Part shown: positions 1-7,948 of the stretch, piece after piece
Layout: each line of letters opens with the position of its first letter
Position numbering within the stretch: the stretch's first letter is position 1
NCBI GenBank assembly: GCA_028281945.1
Contig: JANQIW010000068.1
Span: 1 to 64,000 of the forward strand
Length of the DNA: 64,000 nt
Direction: 5' to 3'
Origin: Prochloraceae cyanobacterium PL24a_bin.78
GTDB taxonomy: Bacteria; Cyanobacteriota; Cyanobacteriia; Cyanobacteriales; JANQIW01
Position numbers and translations under genes: made by a program
Notes under the pieces: generated by a model
Databases searched by the model: none
What the model was told of the DNA's origin: nothing
The model's input: only the letters and a program-made list of their open reading frames with translations

Positions 1-60
1 TCCCAGTCCAAAACCCATCTTCCTTGTCCTCCTTGTCCCCCTTGTCCCCCTTGTCTCCCC
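1..60 (-). repeat. Dispersed repeat, edge copy
   Basis: Read on the minus strand, this is a tract of GGGGGACAAGG-type units followed by the start of the TTTTGGNYTGGGA core also seen near 10267, 20099 and 41745. The core is cut by the window edge. No gene is visible between the window start and 622. Confidence 0.6.
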
Positions 61-124
61 CTAACCATTGTATATCATGCTTTTGGAAAAATGATATTAT
101 AGGCAAGTCTCTCATACTAATGGA

Positions 125-225
125 TAAAATGATATTAGATAAAATTGTCTTTAAATAAAGATATAATAAAAAAAATCCCAAATCTAGGATAATTAACTAA
201 AATTTATTCTCCCCATCCTTGATTA
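125..225 (-). repeat. Dispersed AT-rich repeat (TTTAAAGACAA family)
   Basis: On the minus strand this reads a GGGGAGAATAAATTTTAG segment, then an AATTATCCTAGATTTGGGAT segment, then TTTAAAGACAATTTTATC. The same order occurs at 60430-60540 on the minus strand and in more diverged form at 3640-3790 on the plus strand. It is an intergenic repeat with no coding content. Confidence 0.5.
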
Positions 226-298
226 ACTAATAAGTAATAAGTAATTAAGTAATAAGATGCAATCTTTTTATCCCAATCAACCCATTCATCCCAATCAA

Positions 299-402
299 CC
301 CATTCATCCCATTCCCTTTGACAACCATCTTCCTAAAAACCATCACCCAATCACCCCATTCATCCCATTCCCTTTGACAACTATCTTCCTAAAAACCATC
401 AC
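299..402. repeat. Direct repeat pair, 47 bp
   Basis: Two almost identical 47-bp copies lie at about 299-346 and 356-402, with start points 57 bp apart and one visible base difference. Both include CCCATTCATCCCATTCCC and the string CTTCCTAAAAACCATCAC. They lie upstream of apcD4 in a stretch (1-622) without a gene. A role in apcD4 regulation is possible but not shown. Confidence 0.75.
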
Positions 403-622
403 AATTAGAATCTCGTCTTGATTAAAGGGGGGAAAAGTCAATTTAATTGTTATAAAAGTTAATACTTAAATAGTTGTAAGCTTGCCCCATCCTGCTAAAA
501 TAATCCTCATATCGCAAGTCGATTCTTTAAATTACATTATCAAAATTGGCACATCCACCTGTTTGGAGTGTTGCTGCTTTAAATCAAAAATAATCAAATC
601 AAGTGAAAGAGGATTTTAAATC

Positions 623-1096
623 ATGAGTATTGTAGCTAAAGTTGTAGCTCAATCAGATAGAGCCAACCGCTTCCTTAGCGATAGCGAGCTTACCCAGCTT
701 CAGGACTTCTTTAACAATGGAACTCTACGGATTAAAGTTTCCCAGACTCTAGCAACAAACCAACAAAAAATTGTTGATGAAGGTAGCAAGCGTTTTTGGG
801 CTGGGTGTCCTAACACTCCTAGTAATAGCGGCAATGCTCAAAAAACTGCCCTATGCCAGCGAGATCAAGGTTGGTATATCCGTTTGGTAAGCTATTGTGT
901 TTTAGCTGGTAATTCTAAACCTCTAGAAGATATCGGGCTAGATGGTATGCGGGATATGTATGTATCTCTTGGAGTTCCTCTAGCAAATTTGAAGCTAGCC
1001 ATGCGCTGCATTAAAGAGGTTGCCATGGGAATTCTAACTTCTGAAGAAGGAGCTTTAGCTGAACCCTATTTCGATCTCTTAATACGTGCATTTTAA
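623..1096 (+). CDS. apcD4: ApcD4-type allophycocyanin alpha subunit
   Basis: This is an alpha-type allophycocyanin of 157 aa, close to the family's ~160 aa. The bilin-attachment motif TALCQRDQGW places the chromophore cysteine at Cys78 with the conserved Arg80-Asp81 pair. The family pattern GLDGMRDMYVSLGVP follows. The insert GCPNTPSNSG before the chromophore site differs from the usual SPGGNA, and Trp59 precedes it, as expected for a divergent, probably red-shifted ApcD paralog. AGAGGA lies upstream of the ATG. The next two genes are an ApcB-type beta subunit and a CP43-like protein, which is the LoLiP arrangement. By family knowledge the ApcD4/ApcB3 pair makes far-red-absorbing helical allophycocyanin. 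The number 4 in the name rests mainly on gene context; a phylogeny would settle it. Confidence 0.82.
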   Translation: MSIVAKVVAQSDRANRFLSDSELTQLQDFFNNGTLRIKVSQTLATNQQKIVDEGSKRFWAGCPNTPSNSGNAQKTALCQRDQGWYIRLVSYCVLAGNSKPLEDIGLDGMRDMYVSLGVPLANLKLAMRCIKEVAMGILTSEEGALAEPYFDLLIRAF

Positions 1097-1360
1097 GCTC
1101 TTACTGATATAAAGAGTAAAAAAGGGTTTAAAGCATTTGACAAATAAAGTATTCCCAAACCTATTTGAGGTGAATGGGATATAGGGTGTTGCCGTTACGC
1201 CATATATTGGATTTACCAATATAAAGTGAAAATTTGTGTAGATTTGTACAGATTTTTACCAACGGTTGAAACCCCTAGAGATTCTTGTCTTTATTAAACC
1301 CTTAAAGGATGTCAACTGGAACTAATAATTTAAATATTTGATTAAAAATAAGGAGAAACC

Positions 1361-1846
1361 ATGCAAGACACTATTACCGCTGCGATCAACCCTGCTGATG
1401 ATAAAGGTAGCTATTTAGAGGGTGAAGATTTAAAAAAATTAGAGGAATATTTCCAAAGTGGAGCTTTACGTGTTAAAGCAGCTAAGCAAATTGGAGCTAG
1501 TTTTAGCAGCATTATCAGCGAAACAGTAGCGAAAAGTTTGCTCTATGGAGATATAACTTGCCCTGGAGGAAATATGTACCCCACTCGCCGTTATGCCGCT
1601 TGTTTACGGGATTTGGGTTACTTTTTACGCTATGCAACCTATGCCATGTTAACCGCTGATAGCTCAATTTTAGATGAGCGAGTGTTAAATGGTTTACGTG
1701 ATACATATCTTTCCTTGGGTGTTCCCATCGAGCCTACTGTTGGAGCAATTACAGCTATGAAAGAAGTAGTAGGACAACGAGTAGGTACTGATGCCGGACG
1801 AGAAATGAATATCTATCTTGATTACATTATTTCTGGTTTGAGCTAA
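1361..1846 (+). CDS. apcB3: ApcB3-type allophycocyanin beta subunit
   Basis: This 161-aa beta allophycocyanin contains [20 protein letters not shown]: Asn71 is the position methylated in beta subunits and Cys81 is the bilin cysteine. It continues with the beta-type RYATYAML and [14 protein letters not shown] segments. AAGGAG lies 7 bp upstream of the ATG. It is separated from apcD4 by 264 bp and followed by a clear terminator, so it may be co-transcribed with apcD4 and only partly with the next gene. It probably pairs with the upstream ApcD4-like subunit. The acidic N-terminal ~20 residues differ from the standard ApcB start. ApcB identity is certain; the B3 class is from context. Confidence 0.85.
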   Translation: MQDTITAAINPADDKGSYLEGEDLKKLEEYFQSGALRVKAAKQIGASFSSIISETVAKSLLYGDITCPGGNMYPTRRYAACLRDLGYFLRYATYAMLTADSSILDERVLNGLRDTYLSLGVPIEPTVGAITAMKEVVGQRVGTDAGREMNIYLDYIISGLS

Positions 1847-1864
1847 GATTTTTCAGCCGATGTT

Positions 1865-1898
1865 AAAGGTCTGTTTTTTTGAGAATAGACCTTTTTTT
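1865..1898 (+). terminator. Intrinsic terminator after apcB3
   Basis: AAAGGTCT and AGACCTTT form an 8-bp stem around a 14-nt loop, and the right arm runs into a T7 tract. It sits between apcB3 and isiX, so isiX may depend on read-through or its own promoter. Confidence 0.75.
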
Positions 1899-1936
1899 GA
1901 AATTTTTGAAAACCTTATTGCAATCAACTAATCCCT

Positions 1937-3367
1937 ATGTACGCTTCAAGTAAAACCGACGATGGATTTTCCCGTTGGGCTGGTAATGCCCGATTTATCG
2001 ATTTATCCAACACATTTATTGTGGCTCACTTGGCTCATGGAGCATTAATAGTTCTCTGGGCAGGTGCAATTACGCTTTTCGAGTTGGCAGTATATTCTCC
2101 CGATTCACCCATGTATTCTCAGGGGCTAATTCTGTTACCCCACTTGGTTACTGAGGGCTGGGGCTTGGGATCTCAAGGATCTGCCATTGATACTTCTCCT
2201 TTATTTGCCATCGGGATAATTCACATTATCTCTGCTGCTGTTTTGGCATTTGGAGCTTATTTCCACTATAGCCGTCTGTCACCCAGGCTGGATATGGAAG
2301 GGGGAAATGCTTCCAAATTTCATTTTCAATGGGATGACCCCAAGAAACTTGGCTTTATCTTAGGAAATCACTTGATTGCTTTGGGATTGGCAGCTGCATT
2401 GCTGGTAGCCAAAGCTATGTTTTTTGGCGGATTGTACGATTCCAATATGGAAGAGGTGCGTTTGGTATCTTCTCCAACTTTAGATCCAGGCACGATTTGG
2501 AGTTACAGAACCCACTTATTTGATGTGAATAACCTTGAAGACTTGGTGGGAGGACATATTTATGTGGCAGTTCTTCTAGTTTTAGGGGGTGCGTGGCACA
2601 TTTTAATACCTCCTTTCAAGTGGGTGAAGGATGTGTTTCTTTTTTCTGGAGATGGCATTCTGTCTTATTCCCTATTTGGCATCGCCTTGGCAGGTTTTGC
2701 GGCTTCCTATTATTGCGGATTTAACACTCTGGCATATCCAGTAGAGTTTTATGGTCCGACTTTGGAACTTAAATCGTCTTTCCTACCTTATTATTTCGAT
2801 CCAAATGGTACTGAACCATGGGGTTATACTTCTCGCACTTGGTTGGCTAATGCTCATTTTTATTTGGCATTTTTCTTTTTACAGGGAGGCCTATGGCATT
2901 TCCAAAGGGCTATGGGCTTCAACCCTGCTCAAATGCTACAAAACTGGCGGGAGAATTCCATCGAAGCTAAGGATAACCCTCTTTTGGTTTATCAAGATTC
3001 CGTTGTTAACAAGCCTCAACCTCAGTTAGAAGTGTATTATGAAGTTCCTCAAGCTAAGTTAGAACCTTTATTGAAGAGGGAGCAGCCTTTTGAGGATTTT
3101 TTCTATCGTCCTTCTCAAGGTATAGAAAAGCCTAGCTTGACTACTATTAATGGAGCACCCAATACCCTATATCAAACTACTTTTGAACCTCAAAAGATTA
3201 CTTTCTACCAAACCCCTGTTGAGGAAAATCCAAGCACATTTTCTGATTCAGTTTATAAGTCTGTTTACCAACAGCCTAAGCCTTCTCCTAAAAAAACGGA
3301 TTTTCCTAGTTCTGTAGATCCAGTTTTTTATCAATCGAGTTATGCTAGCAGCAATGTTTCTACTTAA
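1937..3367 (+). CDS. isiX: CP43/IsiA-like chlorophyll protein with C-terminal tail
   Basis: Residues 1-340 form a six-helix chlorophyll-binding protein of the CP43/IsiA/Pcb family. Conserved His-bearing helices are visible at residues ~25-50 ([11 protein letters not shown]), 90-112, 138-160, 205-223 ([17 protein letters not shown]), 240-262 and 303-323 ([17 protein letters not shown]). IsiA proteins are usually ~345 aa. This one has an extra ~136-residue hydrophilic tail rich in Pro, Tyr and Gln, with recurring YQT/YQS-type motifs (LYQTTF, FYQTP, VYQQP, FYQSSY). Its place after the ApcD4/ApcB3 pair fits isiX of the low-light set. It is expected to be an extra membrane antenna. No isiB-like flavodoxin follows, which argues against isiA. 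The ATG has no strong Shine-Dalgarno sequence. Confidence 0.8.
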   Translation: MYASSKTDDGFSRWAGNARFIDLSNTFIVAHLAHGALIVLWAGAITLFELAVYSPDSPMYSQGLILLPHLVTEGWGLGSQGSAIDTSPLFAIGIIHIISAAVLAFGAYFHYSRLSPRLDMEGGNASKFHFQWDDPKKLGFILGNHLIALGLAAALLVAKAMFFGGLYDSNMEEVRLVSSPTLDPGTIWSYRTHLFDVNNLEDLVGGHIYVAVLLVLGGAWHILIPPFKWVKDVFLFSGDGILSYSLFGIALAGFAASYYCGFNTLAYPVEFYGPTLELKSSFLPYYFDPNGTEPWGYTSRTWLANAHFYLAFFFLQGGLWHFQRAMGFNPAQMLQNWRENSIEAKDNPLLVYQDSVVNKPQPQLEVYYEVPQAKLEPLLKREQPFEDFFYRPSQGIEKPSLTTINGAPNTLYQTTFEPQKITFYQTPVEENPSTFSDSVYKSVYQQPKPSPKKTDFPSSVDPVFYQSSYASSNVST

Positions 3368-3395
3368 AAATCCTTGAAGTAGCAGTGGCAGACTG

Positions 3396-3584
3396 GCACA
3401 ACTTCGATGCTTAAAGCAAAATCTCTGAAACCTTTATTTTTCCCTAGCGACCGTCAAATCTATACCACGATTGGTTTTGAGGGTTGTTTTTTTTGTGTTT
3501 TTGGGTTGGAATTAGTGGATAAAGTGTTTGAGCGTGGATTGAGAAGTCCCAATGCTTTACTCCACAAGGTGTCCAGAAGTGAAC
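3396..3584 (+). other. CRISPR leader relic
   Basis: This stretch aligns with the sequence upstream of the CRISPR array at 58532-58720 (minus strand). Shared blocks in order are ACAACTTCGA, AAGCAAAATC, CTATACCA, TTTGAGGGTTGTTTTTTT, GAATTAG, ATAAAGTGTTTGA and AGTGAAC. At both sites the block runs straight into a CRISPR repeat. The apparent small ORFs here come from this similarity and are not supported as genes. Confidence 0.75.
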
Positions 3585-3620
3585 CTTTCCAAATCTTTTT
3601 CCCTGACAAGGGATGGAATA
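3585..3620 (+). CRISPR. Single degenerate CRISPR repeat
   Basis: Thirty-six bases match the minus-strand repeat unit of the 58271-58531 array at 29 of 36 positions by manual alignment, including ACAAGGGATGGAA. It lies exactly where the first repeat should follow the leader-like segment. No second copy or spacer follows. Confidence 0.72.
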
Positions 3621-3639
3621 AGAATTTTGCCAAAAGAAT

Positions 3640-3790
3640 ATAGACATTGAGTCGGAGAATGGGAGAATGGGAGAATGGGAGAATGGGAGGAATGGGAGAA
3701 TGGGGGGAATGGGAAGAGATAATTTTGGAGATTATCCTTATATTTTTTATTGAATTCTGTTGTCGTTCTTTATTTAAACTAAAATAGAGA
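3640..3790 (+). repeat. GGGAGAAT tandem tract and AT-rich repeat
   Basis: After ATAGACATTGAGT, about seven imperfect GGGAGAAT-type units run from 3655 to 3718, followed by AATTTTGGAGATTATCC. The same string TAGACATTGAGT, G-rich units and AATTTTGG..GATTATC occur on the minus strand at 60430-60540, so this is a copy of a dispersed family. Confidence 0.6.
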
Positions 3791-3822
3791 AAATAAAACA
3801 AACCTTGAAGGAATCAAAAGAG

Positions 3823-4065
3823 ATGGAGACAGCATTGCATATTCAAACCAAAGTATTACCAGGAAACAGAATAGAGATAGAATCATCTAAATTAGCAGTT
3901 GGAGAAGAAGTAGAAGTAATTATAGTTATAAATAAAGCAAAAACCAAAGAACAATCTTCAGTCATAGATGCAATAGAAAAAATACGTCAAAATCGTTCCT
4001 CATTTAAAACAGCAAAAGAAATACAACAACAAATACAACAAGAACGGGAATCATGGGATATTTAA
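3823..4065 (+). CDS. Antitoxin-like protein of a broken PIN module
   Basis: An 80-aa protein starting METALHIQTKVLPGNRIEI. It has a short beta-rich, AbrB/SpoVT-like N-terminal part (residues ~5-40) and a charged helical C-terminus (AKEIQQQIQQERESWDI), typical of antitoxins paired with PIN toxins. ATG 3823 is preferred over an in-frame TTG at 3805, because GAAGGAA lies about 12 bp before it. It overlaps the next reading frame by 13 bp, the usual antitoxin-toxin coupling. The family assignment rests on size, context and composition, so the exact antitoxin family is uncertain. Confidence 0.6.
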   Translation: METALHIQTKVLPGNRIEIESSKLAVGEEVEVIIVINKAKTKEQSSVIDAIEKIRQNRSSFKTAKEIQQQIQQERESWDI

Positions 4066-4490
4066 ATATTGAAAATGATAGTATTATCTATGCAGACACA
4101 TTAATATTTATTTATACCATAGAAGCAAACTCTGATTATTGGGAACTATTGCAACCATTATGGAGTAAATCTCAACAAAAAGAAATATAAAGATATACAA
4201 GGGAATTAACATTATTAGAAGTTTTAGTGCAACCAATCAAACAAAAAGATGATTTACTAATAAACGAATATCAAAATTTATTACTAAACTTCGGCATCAA
4301 ATTACAACCCATTACTAAATCCATTCTCCAGCAAGCAGCCTACCTTCGAGCAACTAACAACATTAAAACACCAGACGCCATTCATGTTGCCACAGCTAGA
4401 GAAATTAACTGTAGCATCTTCTTAACCAATGATTTATCTCTCAAAAAAATCCCAGACTTGCCAATTGCAACTTTAAATGAAGTACATTAA
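4053..4490 (+). pseudogene. PIN-domain toxin with in-frame stop
   Basis: Reading from ATG 4053 gives a PIN domain: YADTLIFIYTIE with the first acidic residue, then LTLLEVLVQP with the Glu, then TPDAIHVATA and FLTNDLSL with the last two Asp residues. An in-frame TAA at 4188-4190 splits it after 45 residues. The reading frame is otherwise continuous to 4490. A restart at GTG 4227 would give an 87-aa piece lacking the first catalytic Asp and the Glu. PIN toxins are Mg-dependent RNases, usually VapC-like. The gene is most likely inactivated; a sequencing error cannot be excluded. Confidence 0.8.
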
Positions 4491-4530
4491 ATTGATGTAC
4501 AATGTAGGTAGAATTTAAAGAGAAGAAAGT

Positions 4531-4812
4531 ATGAAACCAGTCAAATCCGAGCGTCTGAGTTTAAGATTAGATGAAAAAACAAAACAAAAAATTGAACTTG
4601 CAGCCACCATTTGCCAATCTTCAATCAATAGCTTTATTTTGAAAACAGCAATAGCCGCAGCTGATGAAATTATCCAACACCATGAAACAATAACTTTAAA
4701 TGACTTAGACAGAGACAAATTTTTTGATGTCTTGCTTAATCCTCCTACTCCTAATAGTGCTTTAAAAGAAATTTTAGGAAAACATAGCCAAATGATAGAT
4801 TCAGATGTCTAA
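4531..4812 (+). CDS. DUF1778 (TacA-like) antitoxin
   Basis: A 93-aa protein with an N-terminal ribbon-helix-helix, KSERLSLRLDEKTKQKIELAA, followed by ATICQSSINSFILKTAI and a helical tail ending in PPTPNSALKEI. This is the DUF1778 antitoxin pattern: the N-terminus binds the operon DNA and the tail wraps the GNAT toxin. It overlaps the downstream acetyltransferase by 8 bp, so the two are translationally coupled. RNA-level regulation by autorepression is expected from the family but no operator was identified. Confidence 0.85.
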   Translation: MKPVKSERLSLRLDEKTKQKIELAATICQSSINSFILKTAIAAADEIIQHHETITLNDLDRDKFFDVLLNPPTPNSALKEILGKHSQMIDSDV

Positions 4813-5308
4813 ATATCGAATCCTACTTTTTGATAAGAAATACCAAAAAGACAATTTTGATTGCTCCAATGAAGAACTAAATTTATATTTAAAACAGTAT
4901 GCCAACCCAGATCTCAAAAGACGGGTTGCTCAAGTTTTTGTGATTTGCCCATCCAATTCAGAAGAAATCATAGGATTTTATACTTTAAGTGTCTTTTCCA
5001 TTAAAGTTTCTTCCATGCCACCTCAATTCGCAAAAAAATCACCTAAATATCCCATCCCTGTATCTTTGCTTGGAAGATTAGCAGTAGATAAAAATTATCA
5101 AGGGCAAGGAATTGGAGGATTATTATTAGCCGATGCCATTAAAAGAGTTATTCTTGCTAGTAGTATTATTGCTATTTATGCTTTAGTCGTATCAGCAAAA
5201 AACGAAACTGCTAAAAAATTTTATGCTCGTTATCGATTTATAGAGTTATTAGAAAACAAAGAGAATATGTTTCTTCCTTTAAAAACAGCAATTAAAATTT
5301 ATGATTAA
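4805..5308 (+). CDS. GNAT-family (TacT-like) acetyltransferase toxin
   Basis: A 167-aa N-acetyltransferase. The acetyl-CoA loop QGQGIG is at residues 99-104 within GRLAVDKNYQGQGIGGLLL, and the C-terminal FYARYRF carries Tyr140, the expected catalytic residue position. Members paired with DUF1778 proteins acetylate the amino group of charged aminoacyl-tRNAs and block translation. The overlap with the antitoxin supports this reading. The frame is complete, so unlike the neighbouring PIN module this one looks functional. Confidence 0.85.
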   Translation: MSKYRILLFDKKYQKDNFDCSNEELNLYLKQYANPDLKRRVAQVFVICPSNSEEIIGFYTLSVFSIKVSSMPPQFAKKSPKYPIPVSLLGRLAVDKNYQGQGIGGLLLADAIKRVILASSIIAIYALVVSAKNETAKKFYARYRFIELLENKENMFLPLKTAIKIYD

Positions 5309-5571
5309 TAATAAATAGAGTAGTGATTTTATGAAAAAAATTTTATGTTATCAAAAACTTGATTATTTTTTAATATATCTACTTCAACTGTTTTTTTAGG
5401 GATAAAAACTCATCACTTTCCAGAAATTAAAATATCCCGAATTTTTGGTAAGAAAACACCACCCAAAGGTATATTGACTATGGAAATAGCCAGACAAGAT
5501 AAGAATAAACAATTAAAGTCCCTTATCTTCCATAGAAGAGAGTCAATCGAAAAACTTCAGAGGTGTAACCC
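5309..5571. other. Intergenic stretch, possible gene remnant
   Basis: An ATG at 5331 stops after 22 codons. A different frame stays open from about 5370 to 5575 and reads NISTSTVFLGIKTHH..., without a start codon at its head. It is not recognised and no gene is supported here. Confidence 0.3.
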
Positions 5572-7677
5572 ATGAAATTGACGAAGATATGTAAAATACT
5601 TACAATCTTAACCCTAACAATAACATTATACTTAGGGAGTGTAAATCTTCCAGTCATAGCAAACGACCTAAACACAGGGAATATCGCCCTAGCAGAAACA
5701 GATACAGAAGATACCAACTTATTCACCCTCCAACTTCTTCATGTATCAGATATAGAATCAGGATTACAAGCATTAGACGATGCACCAAGGTTTTCCGCCG
5801 TTATCAATGCTCTCAAAGATGACTACCCCAACACATTAATTCTTTCCTCTGGAGATAACTACATTCCCAGCCCATTTCTCTTTGCAGGTGGTGATCCCAG
5901 TTTAGATGATACCCCTGTAGGAGAAGCAGGAATTGGTCATGCCGACATTGAAATCCTTAATCAAATAGGTATTCAAGCCTCAACTTTTGGGAATCATGAC
6001 TTTGATTTAGGCACAAAAGAAGTAGCGAATATCATTAAACCATCAGGAGACTACCGCGGAACATTATTCCCCTACCTGAGTTCCAATCTAGATTTCACTA
6101 CAGAACCTAACTTATCAGACAGAATTACAGCAAATGGTCAAGAAGCAAGTACTATTCCTCCGGGAAGTGTAGCAGGAAATGCAGTTATTACCGTGAATAA
6201 TGAGCCTATTGGGATAGTAGGAGCAAGTACCCCACTGTTACCATCCATTTCTGGTTCAGATGATATCACTGTATATCCTCCTAATTCTACAGATTACGAC
6301 GCACTCGCCGCTAAAATCCAAGTAAGCGTAGATGAACTTACAGCAAAAGGTATTAATAAAGTAATTCTCTTAGCTCATATGCAGCAATTAAACATAGAAA
6401 GAGATGAATTAGCCCCTCGTTTGCATGATGTAGATCTTATTGTCGCAGGAGGTTCTCATACATTATTATCAGATGAAAGCGATCCTCTTCGACCAGGAGA
6501 TACAAGTGGAGGCGAATATCCCCTAGTGAAAACCAGTAGCAATGAAGAGCCAATAATCATTGTAAATACTGATGCCAACTTCAAATATGTTGGTCGTTTG
6601 GTGGTAAACTTTGACAATCAAGGAATAGTTATCCCCGAAAGTGTTGACTCTAATATTAGTGGTGCTTATGCTACAGATGATCTTGGAGTTGAAGCCGTTG
6701 GGGGAATTGCGGATCCTGAAGTTGTGGAAATTACTGATGCCCTTAACAATGTAATTGGTACTCAAGATGGTAATACCTTTGGCTATACCGCAGTTTTCCT
6801 TAGAGGCGATCGAGCATTTGTGCGAACAGAAGAAACTAACCTAGGTAACTTAGCGGGGGATGCTAATCTTGCCTATGTTAAAAAAGTCGATCCTTCTACA
6901 GTGATGGCCATCAATAATGGAGGTAGTATTCGCTCTAATATTGGGGTAATTAGTGGGGGAAATGGTAGTACCAATCCTGAAGATTTTGTGTTGCTGCCTC
7001 CTGCGGCTAATCCTCCAGTTGGTAAAGAGGAAGGGGAAGTTTCTCAGTTGGATATTTCCAATTCTCTGCGTTTTAATAATGGCTTGACTCTTCTTACCAT
7101 TACCGCTGAGCAATTATTACAAACAATGGAACATGGTGTAGCTGGGACTTCTCCTGGTGCTACTCCCGGACAATTTCCTCAGATAAGTGGATTTAAATTT
7201 AGTTTTGATCCTTCTCTTCCTGTAGGGAATCGTGTTAAGTCATTAGTTGTAGGAGATGATCTAGTTGCTAAAGATGGTGAATTAGTAGGAGATTCTCACC
7301 GCATTTTCCGAATTACTACTTCTGTCTATTTAGCTGGTGGTGGAGATGGTTATCCTTTCCCTGATTTCTTGGCGGCTAATCCTACCTTGGTGAATCGAGT
7401 AGACCTTTTGGGTGAACCTGATTCCGACAATGATGGGGTGTTTGATCCAGAAGAGGACCTAAATTTAAATGGTATTAAGGATGATCCCCTCACTGAACCT
7501 TCTGAAGATATAGCTAATTTTGCGCCTTTTGGTTCAGAACAAGATGCTTTGGCTGAATATTTTTATTATATGTTTCCTACTGCTGAGGAAGCATATAATC
7601 AGCCTGATACTAAGCCTAGTTTAGATGAGAGGATTCAAAATTTAGATTATCGAGAAGATACTGTGATTTCTGATTAG
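5572..7677 (+). CDS. Exported 5'-nucleotidase/metallophosphatase
   Basis: A 701-aa member of the UshA/NadN family. Residues 1-31 are a signal peptide (LTITLYLGSVNLPVIA). The N-terminal metallophosphoesterase domain shows LLHVSDIE, SSGDNYI, TFGNHDFD (Asn141-His142-Asp143) and GGSHT. The C-terminal domain shows AINNGGSIR and LRFNNGLTLLTITAEQL. It should hydrolyse nucleotides or related phosphoesters in the periplasm. Near the C-terminus DSDNDGVFDPEEDLNLNG is a calcium-loop-like DxDxDG segment, inserted before the final helix. The substrate is unknown. The gene stands alone; it is followed by 271 bp of AT-rich DNA. Confidence 0.88.
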   Translation: MKLTKICKILTILTLTITLYLGSVNLPVIANDLNTGNIALAETDTEDTNLFTLQLLHVSDIESGLQALDDAPRFSAVINALKDDYPNTLILSSGDNYIPSPFLFAGGDPSLDDTPVGEAGIGHADIEILNQIGIQASTFGNHDFDLGTKEVANIIKPSGDYRGTLFPYLSSNLDFTTEPNLSDRITANGQEASTIPPGSVAGNAVITVNNEPIGIVGASTPLLPSISGSDDITVYPPNSTDYDALAAKIQVSVDELTAKGINKVILLAHMQQLNIERDELAPRLHDVDLIVAGGSHTLLSDESDPLRPGDTSGGEYPLVKTSSNEEPIIIVNTDANFKYVGRLVVNFDNQGIVIPESVDSNISGAYATDDLGVEAVGGIADPEVVEITDALNNVIGTQDGNTFGYTAVFLRGDRAFVRTEETNLGNLAGDANLAYVKKVDPSTVMAINNGGSIRSNIGVISGGNGSTNPEDFVLLPPAANPPVGKEEGEVSQLDISNSLRFNNGLTLLTITAEQLLQTMEHGVAGTSPGATPGQFPQISGFKFSFDPSLPVGNRVKSLVVGDDLVAKDGELVGDSHRIFRITTSVYLAGGGDGYPFPDFLAANPTLVNRVDLLGEPDSDNDGVFDPEEDLNLNGIKDDPLTEPSEDIANFAPFGSEQDALAEYFYYMFPTAEEAYNQPDTKPSLDERIQNLDYREDTVISD

Positions 7678-7948
7678 ATGATTAGCTGTTAATCTTTTTG
7701 TAGAAAGTACCTTATCTATAGCTACCTAAGATATAAAAATTAATATTTTTTTATAAAATTTAAGTAAATATTTTAGGTTTTTCTTTATTTTTAAGTCATT
7801 GACACTAGTTAAGAGTATGATATATTTTGTTGTATTGATATAAAGTTCGTTTTGAACTGAATTTACTTTGATGATGCATTAGCACCTGAAAATTAACTCT
7901 CAAGTACTTAAGACATTAATTCTCAACTATTATTTACAGGAGTCAAAC

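Noticed and set aside
623..3367. Far-red photoacclimation (FaRLiP) cluster or iron-stress isiAB operon
   Set aside because: No paralogous photosystem genes, RfpABC regulators or flavodoxin gene are present; only the three-gene low-light set is seen.
3407..3643. Plus-strand ORF of 78 aa similar to a minus-strand ORF at 58405-58668
   Set aside because: The protein similarity comes from shared CRISPR leader DNA plus repeat sequence; the frames contain the repeats themselves and show no coding sign.
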